Positions 1 to 8,193 of a DNA stretch of 64,000 bases are shown here, piece by piece. Origin of the DNA: Mesorhizobium erdmanii USDA 3471 (GTDB lineage: Bacteria > Pseudomonadota > Alphaproteobacteria > Rhizobiales > Rhizobiaceae); assembly GCF_000472705.1 (NCBI RefSeq), contig NZ_KI421453.1, forward strand, positions 495,264 to 559,263. Reading direction: 5' to 3'. Below the pieces are notes generated by a model. It was not told the DNA's origin. It ran no database searches and worked only from the letters and a program-made list of their open reading frames with translations. The first letter of the stretch is position 1, and each line of letters starts with the position of its first letter. A program made the translations under genes and the position numbers.

Positions 1-372
1 GTCGCACCTGTGTCACCGGTTGCTCCAGTCGATCCGGTTGCCCCGGTATCGCCAGTGGAGCCAGTCGAGCCCGTGGCACCGGTTGAGCCGGTCGCTCCAG
101 TCGACCCGGTATCGCCAGTGGCGCCGGTCGAGCCCGTGGCACCAGTCGCACCGGTCGACCCAGTTGCTCCTGTCGAGCCGGTTGCTCCGGTATCGCCTGT
201 GGCGCCGGTCGAGCCAGTCGCTCCCGTATCACCCGTGGCACCGGTCGAACCGGTAGCTCCGGTATCACCTGTGGCGCCGGTCGAGCCCGTCGCACCTGAA
301 GCCCCTGTCGCGCCCGTAGCTCCGGTAGCACCAGTTGCGCCCGTCGGGCCTGTTGCACCCTGGGCTCCGGTC
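1..372 (-). repeat. collagen-like coding repeat, Gly-X-Thr
   Basis: Tandem 9-base units read on the minus strand as Gly-Ala-Thr, Gly-Ser-Thr and Gly-Asp-Thr, often grouped as four-triplet (36-base) units GAT-GDT-GAT-GST. Synonymous codons vary between units, so the repeat is not a recent slippage product and the protein pattern appears to be maintained. It continues beyond base 1. Confidence 0.9.
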
Positions 373-1241
373 GACGTGACAGTCAGAAGGCCTCCGGTAA
401 AGTGGTTGCCATCATTGCTTGAGCCGCCGGGGCTATTGATAGCCGTGGTCGTGAAAGTATAGGTCGGAGGAACAGTCGCAGGAACAATAGGCGTGAGCGT
501 GCCGTATAAGTGAAATCCGGAATCGTAAATAAGATATGTGTGAGTAGCATCTGGAACAGTTATGGATATTGAAAAATTTGGAGCTGCTGAATTTGCTGCT
601 GAGGGAAGATTGAAGCTGCCAACGACGGTGTCGTCAGTGGTAGGCGCCGTGCCATTTGTATCTACAAGATAGTACGTGTTAATGTTCTTGCTGGAACCAG
701 CATCCGTGATGCCAGTAAGCGTCAGGTCGCCTCCGGCAAGCACCCCGGCGTAGTGCGCCAACCCATCCGATGTCAGCGGGGGCAAGGGAATGGACGCACG
801 CCCGGACAGTTCCCAAGCGCCACCAAGGACCGTTGCACCAACAAGGAACTTGGATGCGCGGACGTCCGCACCGATCACCTCCTCCAGTGCTGCTACGAAG
901 GTCTCGCCCGTGTCACCGGATGCCGTCTCGCAGCTCCACAGCCGCAGCTCGCCGTCGGCAGCAATCGCCTTGCCGATCGCGGCGAAATCGTCAGCCGCTT
1001 CTTTCAAGATCCCGATCGCCCACTCTCCCGCAGTGAAACCAACCCGGCCAGGCGCGCCATGCGCCATGATATGGACCGCATCCAGGCCTTCGTGCCCCGC
1101 GAGCGCGGCAGCGATCTGCTGCGCGGCCGGCCGGCGGCCATCGAGCACGACAGCCTGGACTTCAGGCCTGAGGTTGCCGAGAACCGTATCGAGGTCGGAG
1201 ATTGAAGGATCCACAAAGAGAATTTCAGAGGCGCGGGCCAT
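1..1241 (-). CDS. DUF4347 domain protein with Gly-X-Thr collagen-like repeat (partial, runs off left edge)
   Basis: The 3' end is missing; 413 codons are visible. The start ATG at 1241 follows AGGAG by six bases. Residues 5-150 match the DUF4347 pattern (ILFVDPSISDL, VVLDGRRP, GLDAVHIMAHGAPG, LRLWSC), a domain found at the N-termini of large bacterial surface or secreted proteins. Residues 150-290 are beta-rich and unrecognised. From about residue 291 to the window edge runs an uninterrupted collagen-like tract of 40 complete Gly-X-Y triplets (GAT, GST, GDT). Y is Thr in all but two, where it is Gln or Ser. There are no Lys or Pro-Hyp-type triplets apart from one GPT. The domain and repeat are seen directly. 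A surface-exposed, O-glycosylated stalk like Bacillus BclA is inferred. No classical signal peptide is visible, so export would need a C-terminal or type I signal lying outside the window. Confidence 0.85.
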   Translation of the reverse strand, partial: MARASEILFVDPSISDLDTVLGNLRPEVQAVVLDGRRPAAQQIAAALAGHEGLDAVHIMAHGAPGRVGFTAGEWAIGILKEAADDFAAIGKAIAADGELRLWSCETASGDTGETFVAALEEVIGADVRASKFLVGATVLGGAWELSGRASIPLPPLTSDGLAHYAGVLAGGDLTLTGITDAGSSKNINTYYLVDTNGTAPTTDDTVVGSFNLPSAANSAAPNFSISITVPDATHTYLIYDSGFHLYGTLTPIVPATVPPTYTFTTTAINSPGGSSNDGNHFTGGLLTVTSTGAQGATGPTGATGATGATGATGASGATGSTGATGDTGATGSTGATGDTGATGSTGATGDTGATGSTGATGSTGATGATGSTGATGDTGSTGATGSTGATGSTGSTGDTGATGSTGATGDTGA

Positions 1242-1330
1242 GACTGGCTCCTGTTGGCTTCGAATTCAATTGAAGGGAAACCGCCCATTAGCTTGGGCGG
1301 CGAATGCTAGGGACGATGGGCTTGGGAGCG

Positions 1331-1645
1331 TCATCTTCCGAGTGGGCCAGCAGCGGCGTCGGGCTGTTCGACAGCGGGGGTTTCTACACGCAGGAAGCTG
1401 GCGGCCTCAAAATTCCCGCCATCGCCGAACGTACCGATTGCAAGTGATGCGGCGGTGCCTGGGACCTTGACGGTGAGTGCAACGGCGAGGCTTCGCTTGA
1501 CGGCCTTGGGAAGAACGACCTGGCCGACGATGGCGCTCTTGGCCGTGTCGAGAATGAAATAAGTCACGTTTTCGGTCGTGTCGCCAATCGGCAAGACGCC
1601 TCTAACTGTGACTTCCATAACCGCAAAACCTGCTGTGTAGCTCAT
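1331..1645 (-). CDS. hypothetical protein, 104 aa
   Basis: Start chosen at ATG 1645, behind a strong AAGGAGG Shine-Dalgarno; the reading frame is open further upstream but without such support. The protein (MSYTAGFAVMEVTV..., VTYFILDTAKSAIVGQVVLP) is small, rich in beta-forming residues and Ala/Val, with no signal peptide or membrane segment. I do not recognise a family. It lies 89 bases upstream of the collagen-like gene on the same strand and could be co-transcribed with it, which would make it a candidate accessory or assembly protein. That role is only inference from position. Confidence 0.65.
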   Translation of the reverse strand: MSYTAGFAVMEVTVRGVLPIGDTTENVTYFILDTAKSAIVGQVVLPKAVKRSLAVALTVKVPGTAASLAIGTFGDGGNFEAASFLRVETPAVEQPDAAAGPLGR

Positions 1646-1682
1646 CTTATCCTCCTTGGTCGGCGGCCACCGTGCCGCGCCG

Positions 1683-1913
1683 TCAATTTCCATTTGCCGC
1701 CGGATGCCCGCCGTCCGACTGGGTCAGCGCATGTGGCGTTCGAAATGCGTGCGAGAGTGCATTGATGAGTTCGTTCCGAGCGCCCGGCCGCACGGGCGGA
1801 CGCTTAGCGTCGAGCATGATCGCGTCGGATTCCGGCGTCCCATTTCGGAAGATCACGCCGAGATCTGATATCGAGGGATCGGTGAAAGAGAGTTCGAAAG
1901 CGCGGGACCGAGG
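1683..1913 (-). pseudogene. DUF4347 N-terminal fragment, decayed paralogue of the collagen-like gene
   Basis: The minus-strand translation contains AFELSFTDPSISDL followed by DAIMLDAKRPPV. This lines up with ASEILFVDPSISDL and QAVVLDGRRPAA at the start of the DUF4347 protein at 1-1241. There is no start codon at the matching position, similarity ends after about 45 residues, and a stop follows at 1683. It is best read as the remaining 5' end of a second copy of the surface-protein gene that was deleted or overwritten. Confidence 0.6.
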
Positions 1914-2841
1914 CGCGTCGGTCAGCCAATTCGGCCGATCGCTTCCCAGCGGCGATGTTGCGTGGAGACCACCCAGACCGGGGCCTGCACGATCCTTACG
2001 ATACGCACGCGATACTACCCGATTCACAACCTACTCCCGTTACCGTGACGCTAACGCCTCGCCGACAACTCTCGGGGGGAATGGGAAGCCGTCCGCCTCG
2101 CACGGAGGCATGCACAAGACATATCGCTGGCGCGCCCGTGGACGCGCCTTGCAATCTGTGGAACGGCCTTGATAACCCAGACCCCGCTAACCCAACTCCC
2201 TGAGAGAGACCTTCGCAGAGATTCGGGCGAGCGGCCGTCCAATCCGCGGGCGCCCCTCAACACCGTATTTTAGTAAATTATAAAATTAGCAAATTGTAAA
2301 CTATTAATTAAGCATGTTCTAAATTAGCGGCAAACAGGGAGCCCCGCGTAAGCGAGACCAGCAGGCAAGATGGGAAAAAATCGGTCTGAAAATCCGTAGC
2401 TTAACGACATTAATTCAAATGCTGTCAGCTACATGCTGTAGTTGAAGGTGTTCGTCGTCCATGCTGCGTTGCAAGCACTGATGCTTGCAGGGATGCCAGC
2501 CGGGACGCCTCGTCCGCGGATGTGGCTGTCGAAACCTTGACGGCAGTTGGCAAATGGCGGCGAAGTATGAAGTATACGGCGTAAGCCGGTTGGGCTGGAC
2601 GAAGGAGTGAGAGCAGGCAGTTGCAGTTCGGCGAAAACCTTCGTGGCGCGACGGGCGACAGCTAACCGTGATGGATAAGGTTAAGCGCGGCTTCCTGGGG
2701 ACGAAGCCGCACGAACCGTCAGAAGGAATGGTCGGATCGTTAGGAACACAGGCTGTTCCCGCGGCCGAACCGGCAAGAGGGCAGAGGCAGCGGGGAAATG
2801 CATGAGCGATCGAAGCCTGGCAAAGAGCCGATAGATCCCAC
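1914..2841. other. intergenic region, no supported gene
   Basis: About 930 bases between the DUF4347 remnant and the GT2 fragment. Bases 2266-2330 are strikingly AT-rich (runs of taaatta, attagcaaattg) compared with the flanks, as expected for a promoter or silencer-bound region that could serve the divergent genes. Short open frames on both strands lack ribosome sites and recognisable protein features. I see no RNA gene. Confidence 0.5.
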
Positions 2842-3084
2842 ATGACAAACGGCAAAAGGCTCTGCCTCAACATGATCATCAAAAACGAGATGGCGAACCT
2901 GCAGCGCTGTCTCGGGGCGGTCGCCGACCACATCGACTGCCGGGTCATCGGCGATAGCGGCTCGACGGACGGGACCCAGGACTTCATCAAATCGTTCTTC
3001 GCTGCCCGCAACCTGCCGGGCGAGCTGCACGAATTCCCATTTCACAATTTCGAGCAGGCGCGCAACGCGGCACTCGATCGCTGA
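2842..3084 (+). pseudogene. truncated GT2-family glycosyltransferase, N-terminal fragment
   Basis: The 80-residue product begins like a GT2 enzyme (LCLNMIIKNEMANLQRCL, DSGSTDGTQDFI) and follows the family as far as FEQARNAALDR. It then stops where the acceptor-binding half should begin. The stop lies only 11 bases before the next gene, which starts with the same type of domain (LCMIVKNEAKVILQCL). The simplest reading is a tandem pair of related genes in which the first lost most of its length. If translated, it would retain the nucleotide-binding start but no complete catalytic domain. Confidence 0.7.
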
Positions 3085-3094
3085 AGGAAACGGC

Positions 3095-5899
3095 ATGAGC
3101 ACCATCGGCCTGTGCATGATCGTCAAGAACGAAGCGAAGGTCATCCTGCAATGCCTCGCCAGCGTGCTCCCCCTTGTAGATTATGTTCTCGTCGTCGACA
3201 CGGGTTCCGAGGATGGCACGCAAGAAATCATCCGCAGCTTCCTCGCCACTCACAATGTCCAAGGCGTTGTCATCGACGAGCCGTGGCGGGACTTCGCATA
3301 CAACCGTACCTTCGCCCTTGAAAGATTGCGTGAGGTCGAGACTGTCGACTATGCAATGATCATCGATGCGGACGATGTCCTCATCTTGGACCCCAACTTC
3401 AATCCAGTCGCATTCAAGTCGCAGATGGCACACGACCTGTACGACGTTGAGGTGTCTCATGGGGGCATTTCGTTTTATCGCCCGCAGATATCTCGGAACC
3501 GAATGGCCTTCACCTTCAAGGGCGTTCTGCACGAGTATCTCGAGGCTCCTCCTGGCCATCTCACCCGCGAAACAGCAAAGGGGTTCAGCATAGCGACGGG
3601 GCGCGGCGGAGCACGCAGTCAAAACCCGCGAAAGTACCAGGACGACGCGGCCGTTTTGGAGAATGCGCTTGCGACGGAGACTGACCCCTTCCTTGTTTCG
3701 CGATACACCTTCTATTTGGCGCAGAGCTACAGGGACTTCGGTGAACGTGAAAAATCACTGGGGAACTATCTGAAGCGCGCCGAGCTGGGTTTTTGGGAGC
3801 AGGAGGTTTATGTCAGCCTTCTAGAGGCGGGCAACCTCATGGCAGCGCTGGGACGGCCATTCGCCGAGGTCATTGCCGCCTTTGAACGTGCCGCGCAGAC
3901 CGTTCCCGCCCGTGCGGAGGCTATTCACGCCGCGAGCCTCTTTTGCCGCAACCAAGGCCGGAATGCGGAAGGAATGGAATTTGCGCGTCGAGGGCTCGAC
4001 CTTGCTCAACCCGCCGGCCTTTTCGTGCAGCCCTGGGTCTACGACTATGGGCTTCTCGATGAGTTTTCGGTCAACGCATACTGGGCAGGCGCATACCGGG
4101 AATCACTCGATGCCTGCCTGAAATTACTGGCCAGCGACAAGTTGCCGGCAAACATGCTGAAGCGCGTGGTCGCCAACGCGCGCTTCGCCACCGACAAGCT
4201 TCAGGTCGGCGAGCCCCCGGCTTTGGGGAGACTCGGCGCCGAGAGCCTTGCTGAACAGCACAAGCTCATCCCGCAGCGCTCGTTGCGATCGCGAATGAAA
4301 GGCACGCCGCGCGTTCTGGTTACAATCCTGGCAAAGCAGAAAGAGCCGGCACTACCCCTTTACCTCGAATGCATCGAGGCGCTCGACTACCCGAAGGCGT
4401 CGATCGTGCTGTACATCAGGACAAACAACAACACCGACAAGACCGAGCACATACTCCGCGAATGGGTGGAGCGTGTACGCCACCTCTATGCGGCGGTTGA
4501 ATTCGATGCCTCAGACGTGGCCGATCGGGTCGAGCAGTTTCGTGAGCACGAATGGAACGAGACGCGTTTCAAGGTGCTCGGCCGAATCCGTAACATCAGC
4601 CTGGGGAAGACCCTCGAGCACAATTGCGACTTCTATTTCGTCGTCGACGTCGACAATTTTGTGCGACCGGCCACGCTACGAGAGCTTGTCGCGCTCGACC
4701 TGCCTATCGTCGCTCCCCTGCTGCGCTCTATCTCGCCCGGCCAATACTATTCGAATTACCATGCCGAGGTCGACGCCAACGGCTACTATCTGCAGTGCGA
4801 TCAATATGGCTGGGTGCTCAACCGCCACGTGCGCGGCATTATCGAGATGCCGCTCGTGCACTGCACCTATCTTATCCGCGCCGACGTACTGACGGAACTG
4901 ACATATGATGACGGCACGTCGAGGTACGAGTATGTCATCTTTGCCGACAGCGCCAGGAAGGCCGGCGTCGTCCAGTACATGGACAACCGGCAGGTCTACG
5001 GCTACATCACCTTCGGCGACGGCCAATACCATGTGAGTGACGGGATCGAGCGTGCTCGAACGCTGCTTCACGGTGCGGGCGATGCCCCCGTATTCACTGG
5101 CGCCGCGCTTTCGGGCTCCCTAGCGACACCAGATCGACATGTCGAGCCGAAGGGTTCGCCGAAAATACACTTGATAAACCTCGACCGTAGCGTCGAGCGC
5201 TGGAACAGGTATCAAAGTAATAACTGGCACCTAACACACAATACGGTTCGGGTATCGGCCGTTGACGGCACTTCTCTCGACAGGGAGGCGCTCATCAAGG
5301 AAGGGCTGATTACTAGTGATTGTCCGTATCCCCCGGGCACGTTGGGGTGCGCTCTATCCCATATCAACTTGTGGAAGCTGTCGGCGTCAGAGAACAAGAC
5401 GATAACCATTTTCGAAGATGACGTTCGAGCATCGTTTCGATTCATGGAGGACTCCGCCAATATCATATCTCAAGCACCTGCCGGATGGGACTTGATACAG
5501 TGGGGATATATATTCGACCCATTGTTTCTCTGGTTGGATTTCGGCTTCTCCAAAGCCAAGCTCGAATTTTACGATCGTCGATATAAAAATAAACCTGCCT
5601 TGTTTCAGATCGAGAGATTTTCGCGCTCCCTCATCAGGGTAGAGCATTCATTTGGACTTCAGGCGTACACATTGACACCAAGAGGCGCACGAATACTCCT
5701 GGAAAAATGTCTGCCGCTACGAAGCAGACAGATCCCATTTCCTGGAACTGCCGTCATCCTCGATGACACGGGTATCGATTGCGCGATGTGTGCGGCATAT
5801 GGCTCGATGCAAGCTTACGTTTCCATACCACCACTCGTCATCCACGATACCGAACCGCCGTCAGACCGGATAGACGTAGACGGCTCGCAGCCCGAATAG
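3095..5899 (+). CDS. GT2 / helical repeat / COLGALT-like GT25 multidomain glycosyltransferase
   Basis: 934 residues, ATG behind GAAGGAA. Residues 1-125 are a GT2 domain (LCMIVKNE, DTGSEDGT at 35-42, DADD at 91-94). Residues 165-390 are helical and TPR-like. Residues 406-660 match the N-terminal domain of animal procollagen galactosyltransferase: RVLVTILAK, an NNNTDKTEHILREW segment, metal-binding VDVDN near 516, YYSNYH, MPLVHCTYLI, VYGYITF. Residues 689-925 are a GT25 domain (IHLINLDRSVERWNRY, LGCALSHINLWK, FEDD near 773). The order of the last two domains is that of COLGALT. GT25 enzymes transfer galactose to collagen hydroxylysine in animals and build LPS in bacteria. With a collagen-like gene 1.9 kb away on the opposite strand, I infer that this enzyme glycosylates the collagen-like protein. 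No signal peptide, so it acts in the cytoplasm. Confidence 0.85.
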   Translation: MSTIGLCMIVKNEAKVILQCLASVLPLVDYVLVVDTGSEDGTQEIIRSFLATHNVQGVVIDEPWRDFAYNRTFALERLREVETVDYAMIIDADDVLILDPNFNPVAFKSQMAHDLYDVEVSHGGISFYRPQISRNRMAFTFKGVLHEYLEAPPGHLTRETAKGFSIATGRGGARSQNPRKYQDDAAVLENALATETDPFLVSRYTFYLAQSYRDFGEREKSLGNYLKRAELGFWEQEVYVSLLEAGNLMAALGRPFAEVIAAFERAAQTVPARAEAIHAASLFCRNQGRNAEGMEFARRGLDLAQPAGLFVQPWVYDYGLLDEFSVNAYWAGAYRESLDACLKLLASDKLPANMLKRVVANARFATDKLQVGEPPALGRLGAESLAEQHKLIPQRSLRSRMKGTPRVLVTILAKQKEPALPLYLECIEALDYPKASIVLYIRTNNNTDKTEHILREWVERVRHLYAAVEFDASDVADRVEQFREHEWNETRFKVLGRIRNISLGKTLEHNCDFYFVVDVDNFVRPATLRELVALDLPIVAPLLRSISPGQYYSNYHAEVDANGYYLQCDQYGWVLNRHVRGIIEMPLVHCTYLIRADVLTELTYDDGTSRYEYVIFADSARKAGVVQYMDNRQVYGYITFGDGQYHVSDGIERARTLLHGAGDAPVFTGAALSGSLATPDRHVEPKGSPKIHLINLDRSVERWNRYQSNNWHLTHNTVRVSAVDGTSLDREALIKEGLITSDCPYPPGTLGCALSHINLWKLSASENKTITIFEDDVRASFRFMEDSANIISQAPAGWDLIQWGYIFDPLFLWLDFGFSKAKLEFYDRRYKNKPALFQIERFSRSLIRVEHSFGLQAYTLTPRGARILLEKCLPLRSRQIPFPGTAVILDDTGIDCAMCAAYGSMQAYVSIPPLVIHDTEPPSDRIDVDGSQPE

Positions 5900-5975
5900 G
5901 ACTCTGCCCCCATCCACCCTAGCGGAGTCTGCAATATCAGCATCGGCGTTTCGATCCGTACAGATAGGACAGGCT

Positions 5976-7949
5976 ATGCGAATAATCGCTTCAATGACCA
6001 CCATTCCCTCGCGAATTGATCGAATTGGTCCTGCACTTGAGAGCGCGCTCAGTCAAACCGTCCCGGTGGAGCATATTGAATTAAATGTTCCATATGTGTG
6101 TGCGCGTACGGACGAACCGTACACGCTGCCGACATGGCTCACGGAAATGGAACGGGTAAAGATTTTTCGAACGGACGACTTCGGCCCGATTACAAAAATT
6201 GCCCCCACACTGCTGCGACACAAGGACGATCAGGAAACGTACCTATGGTCTGTCGACGACGATTTTGCATATCCTGAAAATCAGCTGGCAATGTTATGTC
6301 GCGGACATCGCGATTCTGAACATCGCATACTTGCGAGGCATGGGGGAGACTTCAACTCAGACGGCAGCATTACTTTCAAATTCGGTCAAACGCAAGTATC
6401 AATGTTCGAGGGATTTGGTACAGTGCTGTACCCACCTGCGTGCATTGGAGACGACTTCCAAGAGTACGTAAAAGAGACTTCGAAAGACGTGGACTGCCGG
6501 CAAAGTGACGATGTGGTTCTCTCTCTCTACTTTTCATCTCGCCAGCTTCCTATTTTCATATGGAATTCGCCTTCCGAAATTGAACCTTTTTACCCCACGG
6601 GTTCGCTTCCTCACTCCTCAGAGAAGGATGCAATCCATCTGCAAAGCGGGGGAAATCTGGAGCGGTATAAGCGGGTACTGAGCGTCTTGAAGTCGCGTGG
6701 ATCCACCAAGTCTCAGCCTGATGCCACATCGGACATCATCACCAAGGAGCAGTTCGAAACACTCCCTTGGATATATACGGCTCACGGCACGGTGCTGTAC
6801 GTGAAAGTCGACACTGGTGAGCTGCGTCATGGTCCGATCGACAGCTGGTCTACAAATGTCAGATTTCTGTCCGATGGAAAGCAAGGGCAGATGATATTCA
6901 GTGGCGATGATCACCGTCTTCCAATTGCTTTTCAGTCAGATTGCTCGCTGGTCGCTAAGGACCCCAAGACGTCGGCGCCCACTAGGTTGGAAATCTTCCC
7001 GAAGCACTGGGTTTGGGTAGGTTTTCATGTTGGCGACACGTTCCTTTGCGCCGAGCTTGATGGACGCATAACTCTTTCCAGACCCCATTGCCTCGGCTAC
7101 GAGAGTTTTTCGCTGTCGGAGCCTCCTCGCTCACAAGAGATTTTCCATGCTTTGCGCCTTCTCAAGCCGTACGACGTAAAACCATTCCTCAAGACGCGGG
7201 TCGGATGCAAAAGTGATGGGGGATATGTAATTCTTGATGATCTGGATCCGATAGAAATCGTCTACAGCTTCGGCATTGGCAACCAGGTTTCATTTGATAT
7301 TGAAATGGCGGGCATGGGAAAAAATATCTTCATGTTCGACCACACCGTTGACGGGCCTCCGCTTGGGCACCCGAACTTCCATTTCCAAAAGCACGGGTTG
7401 GCGGCAGATAACCGCGAAGCGGCGTCCTTATACACGCTAGCATATCAGCTTAACAGGCTCGGCCATGAGGGGCGGACTGATCTGCTTCTGAAGATCGATA
7501 TCGAAGGTGCTGAGTTCGAGGTGTTTTCGGCGATGCCGCAAGCGGTGCTTCGACAATTCCGGCAAATTACGATGGAACTTCACTGGTTGGACAGACTGAG
7601 CGATCCGACTTACAGAACTGGTTTCGTGGCGGCACTATCGAAAATTAACGACGAGTTCACATTATTTCATGTGCATTCAAACAATAATGAGCCTTTGGGA
7701 ATTGTCGATGGGTACGTAGTCGCGCCCGTGATGGAGCTGTCGTACGTGAGATCGGACCTGATCGAGCGCGCCCCGTCGACGACCGTATATCCGACTGAAT
7801 TCGACTTTCCAAATTGGCCGCCCAGGCCTGACCACACACTTTGGTTCTATCCATTCCTACCTATGCTTGAGGAGTCTGCCGGGGCCCTTGAAAGGTCCAT
7901 AACGACATCGAACCGCATGGTTGACCCACAGTCATACCTAACAAGATAG
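5976..7949 (+). CDS. glycosyltransferase-like / middle beta domain / FkbM-type methyltransferase fusion
   Basis: 657 residues in three parts. Residues 1-235 begin MRIIASMTTIPSRI, with a QTVPVEHIELNVPY segment and an acidic SVDDDFAYP motif near 93, typical of a family of putative glycosyltransferases. Residues 250-385 are aromatic and beta-rich (LYVKVDTGELRHGP, MIFSGDD, FLCAELDGRITL) and look like a beta-trefoil, fascin-like domain; this is a judgement by eye. Residues 395-600 resemble FkbM-type SAM methyltransferases (VGCKSDGGYVILDD, LLKIDIEGAEFEVF, ITMELHW). It lies 76 bases after the COLGALT-like gene on the same strand, so the two probably form an operon. The fusion could add a sugar and methylate it on the same glycan. 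Codon use is more AT-rich than in most neighbours, suggesting transfer. Confidence 0.75.
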   Translation: MRIIASMTTIPSRIDRIGPALESALSQTVPVEHIELNVPYVCARTDEPYTLPTWLTEMERVKIFRTDDFGPITKIAPTLLRHKDDQETYLWSVDDDFAYPENQLAMLCRGHRDSEHRILARHGGDFNSDGSITFKFGQTQVSMFEGFGTVLYPPACIGDDFQEYVKETSKDVDCRQSDDVVLSLYFSSRQLPIFIWNSPSEIEPFYPTGSLPHSSEKDAIHLQSGGNLERYKRVLSVLKSRGSTKSQPDATSDIITKEQFETLPWIYTAHGTVLYVKVDTGELRHGPIDSWSTNVRFLSDGKQGQMIFSGDDHRLPIAFQSDCSLVAKDPKTSAPTRLEIFPKHWVWVGFHVGDTFLCAELDGRITLSRPHCLGYESFSLSEPPRSQEIFHALRLLKPYDVKPFLKTRVGCKSDGGYVILDDLDPIEIVYSFGIGNQVSFDIEMAGMGKNIFMFDHTVDGPPLGHPNFHFQKHGLAADNREAASLYTLAYQLNRLGHEGRTDLLLKIDIEGAEFEVFSAMPQAVLRQFRQITMELHWLDRLSDPTYRTGFVAALSKINDEFTLFHVHSNNNEPLGIVDGYVVAPVMELSYVRSDLIERAPSTTVYPTEFDFPNWPPRPDHTLWFYPFLPMLEESAGALERSITTSNRMVDPQSYLTR

Positions 7950-8040
7950 TTGGCCGCCGCTGCCCTCGTGCTAAATCTAATTCCAGCGCCATAGGTGGAA
8001 CGAGATCTGATATCATTCAGCGAAGCGACAGGAATAGGCG

Positions 8041-8148
8041 GTGAGGCGACGAGATTTCATAGCAATGCTTGCGGGTTCATCGGTCGGTTATGTGACGCCG
8101 GTGGGTTGGCCCGGTAAGGCGACTGGAGAACGAGCTCCACAGTGGTGA
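8041..8148 (+). pseudogene. Tat-leader remnant of an exported protein
   Basis: A 35-codon frame with GTG start encodes MRRRDFIAMLAGSS..., a twin-arginine leader of the kind that opens many rhizobial ABC substrate-binding proteins, then ends after GKATGERAPQW. An AGGAATAGG sequence lies just upstream. No mature domain follows in any frame. I read it as the 5' scrap of a deleted periplasmic protein gene; a functional micro-protein is unlikely. Confidence 0.4.
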
Positions 8149-8193
8149 CGCTGGCTCGCATCAACGCATAGCGCACGTCCCCTTCCAGGAAAC

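Noticed and set aside
10..462. Plus-strand frame reading Pro-Val-Ala-Pro-Val-Asp repeats
   Set aside because: It is the antisense shadow of the Gly-X-Thr collagen codons. The minus-strand frame has a ribosome site and a recognised N-terminal domain.
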